Shown here: positions 8,478-17,404 of the stretch, in pieces
How the letters are laid out: each line of letters begins with the position of its first letter
Position numbering within the stretch: the stretch's first letter is position 1
NCBI RefSeq assembly: GCF_000016345.1
Contig: NC_009379.1
Coordinates: 806,001 to 870,000, forward strand
Length of the DNA stretch: 64,000 nt
DNA from: Polynucleobacter asymbioticus QLW-P1DMWA-1
GTDB lineage: Bacteria > Pseudomonadota > Gammaproteobacteria > Burkholderiales > Burkholderiaceae
Reading direction: 5' to 3'
Made by a program: the position numbers and the translations under genes
The notes under the pieces: generated by a model
Database searches by the model: none
Told to the model about the DNA's origin: nothing
What the model saw: only the letters and a program-made list of their open reading frames with translations

Positions 8478-9646
8478 GTGGGTACTTTAGTCGATTTCAG
8501 CGGACTATGCTCGGCGAGCTCATCAACGTAGGCCCCAATGCCTTGGTGTTCGCGTTGCAAGAAGTGTTCAATTGCCTTTGAAAATCTGGGGTCTTTAATG
8601 TAATGGGCTGATTGAATAGTGGTGGGTAAAAATCCACGCGCCATCTTATGCTCGCCTTGAGCGCCACCCTCAAAAGTCTGAATCCCCTCCTTAATGCAAT
8701 ACTCGATGGCTTGGTAGTATGCGGTCTCGAAGTGTAAGCAAGGAACACGTTCAAGAGCACCCCAATACCTTCCATAGGCTTTCGATGATTCGCGATCTAC
8801 TACGATCAAGGATGCAGCAATTGAAATGCCATCTCGTTGAGCCAAGATCAGATGTAAATTTTCTGGCATCTGCCGTACCCACAACTTAAAGAATGCTTCG
8901 CTGAGATAAGGGCTAGACTGATGCTCAAGATAAGTATTCTGATAACAATCAAAAAAGAATTCCCAATCTTCATCGGTAGAGGCTTTGCCGGACACATGTT
9001 TAAACGAGATAGCTTCTCTTGCTACCTGCTCACGCTCGCGGCGAATATTTTTACGGCGCTTCATGGTGAGAGCCGCCAAAAATTGTTCAAAATTTTGAAA
9101 GCCTTGGTTATGCCAATGAAACTGTACGGAGTCTCTTAATAAGAAGCCATGCCCCTTTAGTTGCTCTACCTCCCCAGTTGTTGGAAATAGAACATGTGCA
9201 GAGGACAGATCATTCTCTATTAGCAATGATTTAAGACCTTTAATTAATGCATTCTGAATTTCAGCTTTATTTAAACCAGCAAGGAATAGAATGCGTGAAC
9301 CCTGGACAGGTGTAAATGGAATTGCGCCAAGAATCTTGGGGTAGTAATTCAAGCCTTGCTGTTCGTAGGCTTGTGCCCAAGACCAATCAAAGACAAATTC
9401 ACCGTAGGAGTGTTGCTTTAAGTACAAAGGCATTGCACCTACTAGTTGGTTTGCTTTTTTTAATACCAGATGGGCAGCTTGCCACCCAGTATTACCGCCA
9501 ACACATCCAGTTTTCTCGAGTGCGCTTAAAAATTCATACTTTAGAAAAGGGCCCGAGTCAGGGCCAAGTAAAGCATTCCAGTCAGCGGCAGTTACATCCG
9601 ATAGATGATCAAGGATTTCTAAATGGAACTGCTCAGAATCTGTCAC
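8474..9646 (-). CDS. GNAT-fold acyltransferase, FemAB-like (DUF482/COG3146)
   Basis: Protein of 390 residues resembling the COG3146 family, often labelled peptidoglycan biosynthesis protein because of remote likeness to FemAB aminoacyl transferases. Recognisable pieces are the N-terminal SVTAADWNALLG-like region, MPLYLKQHSYGEFVFDWSWA, KRRKNIRREREQ and FEGGAQGEHKMARGFLP. The reaction is not established for the family. It is followed with overlap by the DUF1289 gene and preceded within 3 bp by gloA, indicating a minus-strand operon ETF-QO, gloA, this gene, DUF1289. Confidence 0.82.
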   Translation of the reverse strand: MTDSEQFHLEILDHLSDVTAADWNALLGPDSGPFLKYEFLSALEKTGCVGGNTGWQAAHLVLKKANQLVGAMPLYLKQHSYGEFVFDWSWAQAYEQQGLNYYPKILGAIPFTPVQGSRILFLAGLNKAEIQNALIKGLKSLLIENDLSSAHVLFPTTGEVEQLKGHGFLLRDSVQFHWHNQGFQNFEQFLAALTMKRRKNIRREREQVAREAISFKHVSGKASTDEDWEFFFDCYQNTYLEHQSSPYLSEAFFKLWVRQMPENLHLILAQRDGISIAASLIVVDRESSKAYGRYWGALERVPCLHFETAYYQAIEYCIKEGIQTFEGGAQGEHKMARGFLPTTIQSAHYIKDPRFSKAIEHFLQREHQGIGAYVDELAEHSPLKSTKVPT

Positions 9647-9648
9647 TA

Positions 9649-10035
9649 TTAGCGCTGAATTAATTCAATTTTATAACCATCAGGGTCGGTTACAAAGGCA
9701 ATGATGGTATCTCCACCGGCAACGGGACCGGCCTCACGAGTGACATTGCCACCTGCCGCTTTAATTTTGTCGCAAGCAGCATAAGCATCATGAACGCCAA
9801 TTGCAATATGTCCGTAAGCCGTTCCCAAGTCATAGGAATGAACACCATGGTTATAGGTCAGCTCAAGCTCTGATTGTCCATCAGCATTTCCTTTGCCAAA
9901 GCCCACAAAGACTAGTGAGTATTTTTGTTCCGGCCTTTCGGTAGTTCGCAAAATATTCATGCCCAACACTTTAGTATAAAAATGAACGGAGCGATCTAAG
10001 TCGCCAACACGAAGCATGGTGTGCAGAATCATCAT
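9649..10035 (-). CDS. gloA: Lactoylglutathione lyase (glyoxalase I)
   Basis: GloA isomerises the hemithioacetal of methylglyoxal and glutathione to S-lactoylglutathione. The 128-residue length and the segments [45 protein letters not shown] and [11 protein letters not shown] match the bacterial Ni/Co-type enzyme, including the metal-ligand histidine near the start and glutamates in ELELTYN and KIELI. The start could be the first or the second of two adjacent methionines. It sits between ETF-QO and the FemAB-like gene with gaps of 3 bp or less. Confidence 0.93.
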   Translation of the reverse strand: MMILHTMLRVGDLDRSVHFYTKVLGMNILRTTERPEQKYSLVFVGFGKGNADGQSELELTYNHGVHSYDLGTAYGHIAIGVHDAYAACDKIKAAGGNVTREAGPVAGGDTIIAFVTDPDGYKIELIQR

Positions 10036-10038
10036 TAT

Positions 10039-11709
10039 TTACATTGAGGCGTAGTTAGGACCGCCGCTTCCTTCTGGTGTTACCCAAACAATATTTTGAG
10101 TGGGATCTTTAATGTCACAGGTTTTGCAGTGAACACAGTTTTGAGAATTAATTTGTAAACGGGGCTTGCCATCAGTTTCTACGTATTCATAAACACCAGC
10201 TGGGCAATAGCGTTGCTCTGGGCCAGCATATTTAGCTAGATTTATATCCACCGGAACCGCATCGTTTTTTAAAGTCAGATGAATGGGTTGGTTCTCAGCA
10301 TGGTTGGTATTGGAAATAAATACCGAAGACAGTCGATCAAAAGTCAGCTTACCATCAGGCTTTGGATATTCAATAGGCTGATGTTGGGCAGCCGGCTCTA
10401 AGCATTCATGGTCTGCATGTTTAAGATGCACAGTCCACGGCATATTGCCGCCCAACAGTTTTTGCTCTAAGCCAACCATGAGCGTGCCTACATATAAGCC
10501 TTTAGACATCCATGGCTTAAAGTTGCGTGCCTGATTGAGTTCGGTATAGAGCCAGCTATTTTGGAAGGCAGTAGGGTAGGACGCTAAAACATCAGCAGAG
10601 CGATTTTCATTCAAGGCAGCAACTGCAGCTTCTGCAGCAAGCATGCCAGTTTTAATTGCAGCATGACTTCCTTTAATGCGTGAAGCATTCAAAAAGCCTG
10701 CATCACAACCAATCAAAGCCCCGCCTGGAAATACTGTTTTTGGTAGGCTATTTAATCCGCCCGCAGTAAGTGCTCGTGCACCATAAGCAATCCGCTTACC
10801 ACCCTCAAATGTTTCGCGAATCTTGGGATGCAATTTGTAACGTTGGAATTCTTCAAATGGAGAAAGGTATGGGTTCTTGTAAGACAAGCCAACCACCAAG
10901 CCTACAGCTACCTTGTTATCGCCTAAGTGATACAAAAAGGAGCCACCATAGGTATCACTTTCTAAAGGCCAGCCAGCGGTATGAACTACCAGGCCAGGCT
11001 TGCTCTTGGAGGGTTCTACCTCCCAAAGCTCTTTAATGCCAATACCGTAGCTTTGGGGATCAGCATCTTTATCCAATGCAAATTTTTCAATCAACTGCTT
11101 GCCTAGGTGGCCGCGGGCACCCTCAGCAAAGAGAGTGTACTTAGCTCGTAATTCCATGCCTAACTGAAATTGATCAGTAGGGTTACCTTCTTTATCCAGG
11201 CCCATGGATCCGGTAATCACGCCAGACACTGCGCCTTGCTCGTTATATAAAATTTCTGCAGCTGGAAATCCAGGAAATATTTCTACGCCCAGACTCTCAG
11301 CTTGCGCGCCGAGCCAACGAGTGACGTTGGCAAGACTGACAATATAGTTGCCTTCATTCTTAAAACAGTGGGGCAGCATCCAATTTGGAACTTGATACGA
11401 ATTATCTGACGTTAAGAATAGAAATTGATCTTGGTTAACTTCGGTATCCAGAGGCGCACCCATTTCTTTCCAATTAGGAAAGAGTTCAGTTAATGCCTTG
11501 GGATCCATCACTGCCCCAGACAAAATATGAGCGCCGATTTCAGAACCTTTTTCGAGAACGCAGACGCTAATATCTTTCCCTGTAGAGCTTGCCAGTTGTT
11601 TCGCTTTAATCGCCGCCGAAAGACCTGCAGGACCACCCCCAACAATGACTAGGTCATAGTCCATCGACTCCCTTGGTCCGAATTGCTCTACTAGTTCTAT
11701 AGCGTTCAT
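10039..11709 (-). CDS. Electron transfer flavoprotein-ubiquinone oxidoreductase
   Basis: ETF-QO moves electrons from reduced ETF to ubiquinone at the inner membrane, linking acyl-CoA dehydrogenases such as the nearby GcdH to respiration. The 556-residue protein starts with an FAD dinucleotide motif VIVGGGPAGLSAAI near residue 21. It ends with a 4Fe-4S cluster segment: CPAGVYEY, then NCVHCKTCDIKDPTQNI. Length and domain order (FAD domain, quinone-binding region, C-terminal ferredoxin domain) match the family. ETF subunits themselves are not in the window. Transcribed divergently from scoA. Confidence 0.95.
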   Translation of the reverse strand: MNAIELVEQFGPRESMDYDLVIVGGGPAGLSAAIKAKQLASSTGKDISVCVLEKGSEIGAHILSGAVMDPKALTELFPNWKEMGAPLDTEVNQDQFLFLTSDNSYQVPNWMLPHCFKNEGNYIVSLANVTRWLGAQAESLGVEIFPGFPAAEILYNEQGAVSGVITGSMGLDKEGNPTDQFQLGMELRAKYTLFAEGARGHLGKQLIEKFALDKDADPQSYGIGIKELWEVEPSKSKPGLVVHTAGWPLESDTYGGSFLYHLGDNKVAVGLVVGLSYKNPYLSPFEEFQRYKLHPKIRETFEGGKRIAYGARALTAGGLNSLPKTVFPGGALIGCDAGFLNASRIKGSHAAIKTGMLAAEAAVAALNENRSADVLASYPTAFQNSWLYTELNQARNFKPWMSKGLYVGTLMVGLEQKLLGGNMPWTVHLKHADHECLEPAAQHQPIEYPKPDGKLTFDRLSSVFISNTNHAENQPIHLTLKNDAVPVDINLAKYAGPEQRYCPAGVYEYVETDGKPRLQINSQNCVHCKTCDIKDPTQNIVWVTPEGSGGPNYASM

Positions 11710-11865
11710 TCAAATTTCCTGAAATTTCTTAAAAATAGGCTTTTTAGCCCTATTAGTTTAGTTCGAATAGCTAAAAACCAACTTTGTGCCGAGCCTCTAT
11801 GGGCTTGAGGGTCGGAGGCGTTATGATTGCTTTTTTACCCTTTTTGGCAATATTAGGACAAAGTT

Positions 11866-12567
11866 ATGAATAAAACCTACCCATCGGCAGCGGATGCTTT
11901 GCGGGATATCTTAAAAGATGGACAAAAACTAGGTGTTGGTGGTTTTGGTCTATGTGGTATTCCTGAGGCTTTAATTGAGGCAGTCAAAGACCTGGGTGCG
12001 CAAAATTTGACTGCGGTTTCTAATAATGCTGGCGTCGATGGCTTTGGCTTAGGTCTTTTATTGAATTCTCGTCAAGTCAAAAAGATGGTTGCATCTTATG
12101 TTGGTGAAAACAAGGAATTTGAAAGACAGTATTTGGCTGGTGAGTTGGAGTTGGAATTCACGCCACAAGGCACATTGGCAGAAAAGTTGCGCGCTGGTGG
12201 TTGCGGTATCCCGGCGTTTTACACAAAGACCGGTGTTGGCACATTAGTTGCCGAAGGTAAAGAGGTAAAAGAATTTGATGGCGAGAAATATATTATGGAG
12301 CGCTCAATCGTCACGGATATTTCTCTAGTGAAGGCTTGGAAAGCAGATCGTTCTGGTAATTTAGTTTATCGACATACAGCGCGCAATTTCAACCCAGTAG
12401 TCGCAATGGCTGGCAAGATCACCGTAGCAGAAGTTGAAGAGATTGTAGAGAATGGCGAGTTGGATCCAGCAGAGATCCACACTCCTGGCATTTATGTGCA
12501 GCGTTTAGTGATTAACGATAAGCCAGAAAAGCGCATTGAGCAGCGCACTATGTCAGCAACCGTTTAA
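11866..12567 (+). CDS. scoA: Succinyl-CoA:3-ketoacid CoA-transferase subunit A
   Basis: Alpha subunit (233 residues) of the type I CoA-transferase that exchanges CoA between succinyl-CoA and acetoacetate. The [15 protein letters not shown] motif near residue 24 and [12 protein letters not shown] are characteristic of subunit A. AGGA about 10 bp before the ATG is a plausible ribosome site. It is followed 38 bp later by scoB in the usual A-B order. Together with the HMG-CoA-lyase-like gene near the end of the window this suggests ketone-body or branched-chain breakdown capacity. Confidence 0.93.
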   Translation: MNKTYPSAADALRDILKDGQKLGVGGFGLCGIPEALIEAVKDLGAQNLTAVSNNAGVDGFGLGLLLNSRQVKKMVASYVGENKEFERQYLAGELELEFTPQGTLAEKLRAGGCGIPAFYTKTGVGTLVAEGKEVKEFDGEKYIMERSIVTDISLVKAWKADRSGNLVYRHTARNFNPVVAMAGKITVAEVEEIVENGELDPAEIHTPGIYVQRLVINDKPEKRIEQRTMSATV

Positions 12568-12605
12568 ATAAATAGAATACTTAAAAGAAATTTAGGAAGA
12601 TCAAT

Positions 12606-13256
12606 ATGCCTTGGACTAGAGATGAAATGGCGGCACGTGCTGCTCAAGAATTACGGGATGGTTACTATGTTAATTTGGGAATCGGTATTCCTACTTTGGT
12701 AGCCAATCATGTACCTGCAGGCATTGAGGTATGGCTCCAATCTGAAAATGGATTGCTAGGCATTGGACCATTTCCAACAGAAGATCAAATTGATGCTGAC
12801 TTGATTAATGCAGGTAAGCAAACTATCACCACCTTGCCAGGCTCATCTATTTTTTCTTCGGCGGATGCTTTCGGTATGATCCGCGGCGGCAAAATTAATA
12901 TTGCTTTCTTGGGTGCAATGCAGGTGAGTGAGCATGGGGACATTGCTAACTGGATGATTCCTGGGAAGATGGTGAAGGGCATGGGTGGTGCCATGGATCT
13001 GGTGGCTGGCGTTAAACACGTCGTTGTTCTGATGGAGCATGTGGCCAAAAAGAAAGATGGAACAGAAGACATCAAAATTTTGCCTAAGTGCACCTTGCCT
13101 TTGACAGGTGTTGGTGTCATTAGTCAGATCATTACTGACCTATGTGTTTTAGACGTCACTCCCAAGGGTTTGAAGTTAACAGAATTAGCCCCAGGCGTGA
13201 CCAAGGAAGAAGTGATTGCTAAAACTGGCGCCCCTGTTGATACAACGGGTTTCTAA
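12606..13256 (+). CDS. scoB: Succinyl-CoA:3-ketoacid CoA-transferase subunit B
   Basis: Beta subunit (216 residues), carrying the catalytic glutamate in the [12 protein letters not shown] motif near residue 47 that forms the glutamyl-CoA thioester. N-terminal [17 protein letters not shown] and the [19 protein letters not shown] region are typical. TTAGGAAGATCA precedes the ATG as a good ribosome site. Together with scoA it forms a complete heterodimeric enzyme. Confidence 0.94.
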   Translation: MPWTRDEMAARAAQELRDGYYVNLGIGIPTLVANHVPAGIEVWLQSENGLLGIGPFPTEDQIDADLINAGKQTITTLPGSSIFSSADAFGMIRGGKINIAFLGAMQVSEHGDIANWMIPGKMVKGMGGAMDLVAGVKHVVVLMEHVAKKKDGTEDIKILPKCTLPLTGVGVISQIITDLCVLDVTPKGLKLTELAPGVTKEEVIAKTGAPVDTTGF

Positions 13257-13290
13257 CCAGCATCCTCAATTAATGGAATAATGGGTTCAC

Positions 13291-15171
13291 ATGTCGGGTT
13301 CCCATCATTTCCATTCGCATTCAAAACCAATAAAGCCTCATAGTCAATCTGGGGTAGATCCTTCTTTGCATGCCCATAAAAAGGGTGATGCTCGGCATTC
13401 CCACACCAAACAAGTCTCTAATCAGAATTTAATTCTTATTGCACTTGTCCTGACATTAGGATTTTCAGGTGTTGAAGGTGCCGCCGCTTATTTTGCTAAT
13501 TCATTGGCGTTGATCTCTGATGCCGGTCATATGGTGACGGATGCTGCTGCCTTAGGTCTAGCACTTCTAGCGCAAATTATTGCTCGTCGTCCACCATCAC
13601 CAAGGCATTCATTTGGGTTTGGTAGAGCAGAAGCATTAGCGGCATTTGTTAACAGTATTGCAATGCTCGCATTGGTACTGTGGATTGTGATTGAAGCGAT
13701 TAGTCGTTTTGCTAATCCGCACAAGGTCGATGGCTTAACCGTCACCGTTGTAGCTGCGATTGGCCTCTTGATGAATGTTGTAGTGGCATGGGTCCTTTCA
13801 CGCGACACGAAGAGTGTGAATACTCGTGCAGCTCTAGTCCATGTCATGGGCGACTTATTAGGATCAGTGGCGGCGTTGATAGCTGGTATTGTTATTCAGC
13901 TCACTGGCTGGATGCCAATTGATGCGATTCTTTCCATCTTGGTTTCACTTCTCATCCTTAAATCGACTATCTCGATCTTGCATGAGTCTTATCACTTCCT
14001 CATGGAGGGTGTGCCTTTGCACATTGATTACTTGGCAGTCGGTCGAGATTTAAAAGCAGTTCCCGGAGTTTTGGCGGTTCATGATTTACATGTCTGGGAG
14101 ATGACCCCTAGCTTTCCCGCACTCATTGGGCACATTGAAATTAGCGACATGCAAGAGTGGCCATCCATTATGGCTAAGATCAATGCCATGCTGTTAGATA
14201 AACATGGAATTGATCACGTTACTTTGCAACCTGAAGAGGTTGGCCAAGACGAACATGATCATGAGCATGACGATCATGGTCTTAATACAGAAGAAAAACC
14301 AACTACTTTTCTCCATCAGGGTGATACCTTTTATGTTCAGTGCTCTTCAGGTGAGTCTGAGCATCGCATGGCTTACCACGTATGGGGCGACCCTACTAAT
14401 CCAAAGGTATTGCTTTGCGTACACGGCTTAACTCGTCGCGGTAGTGATTTCAAAACATTGGCACAGGCAATGTGTAAAGACTATTACGTAGTGTGTCCCG
14501 ATATCGTGGGCAGGGGTGAGTCTGATCGCTTAAGCAACCCAATGCTATATGCGGTGCCTCAGTATGTGGCTAACATAGCCCAACTTATTAAAAAACTTGG
14601 GGTTTCTCAAGTCGATTGGTTGGGCACTTCGATGGGTGGATTAATTGGTATGGTTTACGCCGCTATGCCAAATTGTCCAATTCAAAAGATGCTGATCAAT
14701 GATGTTGGCCCTAGGATTGAACCTGAAGCATTAAAGCGCTTAGGTTCTTATGTTGGCCAACCCTTCGTTTTTGGGAATCGTGCTGATGCATTAGAGCGCC
14801 TCAATAAGATATGCGCGTCATTTGGCGAGCATACCCCTCAAGAGTGGGAGATTTATAACGGACCAATGTTGATTCAAAAGGATGAGCAGTGGATCATGCA
14901 CTACGATCCCAATATCTCCGTACCCTTTGCCTCAGTGAATCCTATTATGGCCAAGGCGGGGGAGATGGCGATGTGGCATGCCTTTAAACAAATTCGCATT
15001 CCAATGTTGATCGTTCGCGGGGGTGACTCTGATTTGCTATCTGCAGCTACGGTTGCCGAAATGTGCAAAATAAATCCCTATGCAAGAAGTATTGAAATCC
15101 CACATGTTGGCCATGCGCCTGCATTCGTTAAACCAGAACAGATTGCTTTAGCAAAAGAATTTTTCAGTTAA
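13291..15171 (+). CDS. CDF metal-efflux transporter fused to an alpha/beta hydrolase
   Basis: One 626-residue frame with two unrelated domains. Residues about 45-315 are a cation diffusion facilitator (Zn/Co/Cd efflux, CzcD/ZitB-like): a His-rich N terminus, about six membrane spans, the HMVTDAAAL metal site with its HxxxD pattern, and a C-terminal cytoplasmic domain (HDLHVWEMTP). A His/Asp-rich linker follows at about 320-331. Residues about 338-626 are an alpha/beta hydrolase with nucleophile Ser447 in GTSMGG, an acid candidate in GGDSDLL and a histidine in HVGHAP. No stop or frameshift separates them. What the hydrolase cleaves, and why it is tethered to a transporter, cannot be inferred. 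Its stop lies 9 bp before the relA ATG. Confidence 0.85.
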   Translation: MSGSHHFHSHSKPIKPHSQSGVDPSLHAHKKGDARHSHTKQVSNQNLILIALVLTLGFSGVEGAAAYFANSLALISDAGHMVTDAAALGLALLAQIIARRPPSPRHSFGFGRAEALAAFVNSIAMLALVLWIVIEAISRFANPHKVDGLTVTVVAAIGLLMNVVVAWVLSRDTKSVNTRAALVHVMGDLLGSVAALIAGIVIQLTGWMPIDAILSILVSLLILKSTISILHESYHFLMEGVPLHIDYLAVGRDLKAVPGVLAVHDLHVWEMTPSFPALIGHIEISDMQEWPSIMAKINAMLLDKHGIDHVTLQPEEVGQDEHDHEHDDHGLNTEEKPTTFLHQGDTFYVQCSSGESEHRMAYHVWGDPTNPKVLLCVHGLTRRGSDFKTLAQAMCKDYYVVCPDIVGRGESDRLSNPMLYAVPQYVANIAQLIKKLGVSQVDWLGTSMGGLIGMVYAAMPNCPIQKMLINDVGPRIEPEALKRLGSYVGQPFVFGNRADALERLNKICASFGEHTPQEWEIYNGPMLIQKDEQWIMHYDPNISVPFASVNPIMAKAGEMAMWHAFKQIRIPMLIVRGGDSDLLSAATVAEMCKINPYARSIEIPHVGHAPAFVKPEQIALAKEFFS

Positions 15172-15180
15172 TTTTTGCCA

Positions 15181-17211
15181 ATGGCAAATACACCAAGTCA
15201 ATCAGACAAAACCGCGATATTTAAAGATGCATGGTTTGGCGAGCCAGCAGAGAGTCATGCGGCTGCCGTAACAAAGATACTGCAATCCTTAAATCTGGAT
15301 GAAGCCACGCTTATTGCAGCCAGCAATATCGCTAGGACTCATGGCAAAGAAGCTCTGACTAAATTGATTGGTGATGAGCCAGCTAAGCTCTTAATAGGGT
15401 ATAGAGGGCTTCGTCAAGCCCAAGCAAAATTGGTTCGTGATGATGGTGGCTTGAGTGTTTCTGGACAAGAAGAAATGCTCCGCAAGATGCTCCTGGCCTT
15501 TGGCGATGATCTACGAGTGGTATTAATTTACCTAGCCTCCCGTTTGGAAACTCTTCGCTGGGTGACACAAGAAAAAATGGCAATGTCAGTCACATGGGCA
15601 CAAGAGATATTAAATATCGATGCCTCATTGGCTAATCGTCTCGGTATATGGCAGATGAAATGGGAGATGGAGGATTTGGCTTTTCGAGCCCTATCTCCAG
15701 AAACTTATCGCGAGATTGCCAATATGCTTGATGCCAAACGAATCGAGCGACAAGCATTCATCGAGCGAATTGTTGTACAGCTTCAGGAAGAAATTAAAAC
15801 TGCGCGTATCGATGGTGAGGTGCTAGGTCGACCAAAGCATATTTATAGTATTTGGAAAAAGATGCAAGGCAAGTCACTCGACTTTGCCAATCTATACGAT
15901 GTTAGGGCGTTTCGGGTTCTGGTAGAGGACGTAAAAACTTGCTATGCCGTTTTAGGCATCGTCCATAACATTTGGCAGCCAGTACCACGTGAGTTTGACG
16001 ACTATATTGCTCGACCTAAGCCCAATGGTTATCAATCCCTTCATACCGTAGTCATGAATGAGGATGGAGCAGCCTTTGAAATCCAGATTCGTACCCACGA
16101 AATGCATCAACAAGCTGAGTATGGATTAGCGGCGCATTGGCGCTACAAAGAGGGCGCTTACACTGGTATGGCAACACCAGCCAATCCTGCCAAAACAAAT
16201 AAACCCAACGTCAGTCATCAGCAAGGCACTCATAGCGCAGAAGTGGCTTATGAACGTCAGATTGCCTGGGCGAGACAGCTGATCTCCTGGAAAGAAGATG
16301 CTTGGGAGCAACTCAAGCACCATGAGATTGATGACCATATTTATGTGCTTACCCCGCTGGGCAAAGTAATCTCATTAGAAAAGGGCTCTACACCAATTGA
16401 TTTTGCTTATGCTGTACATACCAATCTTGGACATCGTTGTCGTGGCGCGCGTGTAGATGGAGCTATGGTTCCTCTTGAGACTGCACTACAAAATGGGCAG
16501 ACAGTAGAGATCATTGCCGTGAAACACGGTGGCCCATCACGCGATTGGATTAGTCCTGATAAAAATTATTTGCGCTCTCAACGAGCACGTCAAAGAGTGC
16601 GCGCTTGGTTTAATGCGCTTGATGATGAAGAGGGCGGCTTAGTAGCAAAGACTTCCGACAAGACGGATATAAGTGCCGAGCAAAAGCCTACACCATCTGC
16701 ACCCGAAATCGTATTACGCAACAGCAGTCGCAAGATTGGACAAGGTGGCGATGTTTTGGTGGTTGGGGTTGATTCTCTATTGACGCAATTAGCGCGATGC
16801 TGTCGGCCAGTGCCTCCAGATGCTATTGGTGGGTTTGTCACTCAGGGCAGAGGCGTATCCATTCATCGACGCTCTTGCAAGACCTTTAGGGGGCTCTTGG
16901 AAAGAGCTCCTGAGCGAGTGATTCAAACAGCTTGGACTGCATCAGCTGCTGACCCCGTAGTAAATTCAGAGCAAAAGCGAGTGTTCCCTGCGGATTTGGT
17001 CGTTTCTGGGGTGGATAGACCTGAATTAATGAGGGAGTTGTTTGAAATTCTGACCAGGCAAGGTGTTCATGTCATTGATCTTCGAAAATCAGCTAAAAAA
17101 GGCTTGGCCCAGATCCTGTTGACTGTGGAAATTAAGGATTCTGAAGTACTTCGTGTGGTTCAAAATAGCCTGGAAGAGGTGAAAGGCGTCACCCAAGTGC
17201 GTCGCCGGTGA
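15181..17211 (+). CDS. relA: (p)ppGpp synthetase RelA
   Basis: Long RSH-family enzyme (676 residues from the ATG at 15181; a TTG at 15175 is also in frame). The synthetase domain carries RPKHIYSIWKKMQGKS and EFDDYIARPKPNGYQSLH at about residues 271-288; the EFDD form is the acidic variant typical of monofunctional RelA rather than the RxKD form of SpoT/Rel. The N-terminal domain lacks the HDxxED hydrolase motif. A TGS domain (HIYVLTPLGKVISLEKGSTPIDFAY), a zinc-finger-like CCRPVPPDAIGGF region and a C-terminal ACT domain follow. It ends just before tRNA-Val and is probably cotranscribed with the upstream fusion gene. Confidence 0.93.
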   Translation: MANTPSQSDKTAIFKDAWFGEPAESHAAAVTKILQSLNLDEATLIAASNIARTHGKEALTKLIGDEPAKLLIGYRGLRQAQAKLVRDDGGLSVSGQEEMLRKMLLAFGDDLRVVLIYLASRLETLRWVTQEKMAMSVTWAQEILNIDASLANRLGIWQMKWEMEDLAFRALSPETYREIANMLDAKRIERQAFIERIVVQLQEEIKTARIDGEVLGRPKHIYSIWKKMQGKSLDFANLYDVRAFRVLVEDVKTCYAVLGIVHNIWQPVPREFDDYIARPKPNGYQSLHTVVMNEDGAAFEIQIRTHEMHQQAEYGLAAHWRYKEGAYTGMATPANPAKTNKPNVSHQQGTHSAEVAYERQIAWARQLISWKEDAWEQLKHHEIDDHIYVLTPLGKVISLEKGSTPIDFAYAVHTNLGHRCRGARVDGAMVPLETALQNGQTVEIIAVKHGGPSRDWISPDKNYLRSQRARQRVRAWFNALDDEEGGLVAKTSDKTDISAEQKPTPSAPEIVLRNSSRKIGQGGDVLVVGVDSLLTQLARCCRPVPPDAIGGFVTQGRGVSIHRRSCKTFRGLLERAPERVIQTAWTASAADPVVNSEQKRVFPADLVVSGVDRPELMRELFEILTRQGVHVIDLRKSAKKGLAQILLTVEIKDSEVLRVVQNSLEEVKGVTQVRRR

Positions 17212-17229
17212 TAAACTCTATGGCTGTAT

Positions 17230-17306
17230 AGGCTCGTAGCTCAGCTGGTTAGAGCACCACCTTGACATGGTGGGGGTCGTTGGTTCGAGTCCAATCGAGC
17301 CTACCA
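17230..17306 (+). tRNA. tRNA-Val (GAC)
   Basis: A 77-base cloverleaf: acceptor AGGCTCG pairs with CGAGCCT, D arm GCTC/GAGC, anticodon stem CCACC/GGTGG with loop TTGACAT (anticodon GAC), T arm with TTCGAGT, discriminator A and encoded CCA. It lies 18 bp after relA. Confidence 0.97.
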
Positions 17307-17319
17307 ACGAATAGGACCC

Positions 17320-17357
17320 AAAGCGCGGTTGCCCAAAAGCTGCCGCGCTTTATTTTT
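17320..17357 (+). terminator. Rho-independent terminator after tRNA-Val
   Basis: AAAGCGCGG and CCGCGCTTT form a 9-bp stem followed by ATTTTT. It separates relA/tRNA-Val from thrS. Confidence 0.88.
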
Positions 17358-17404
17358 AGGTCACCGAAGTAAAACGGATGTTCAGTAAATAAGATGGAGT
17401 TGTT

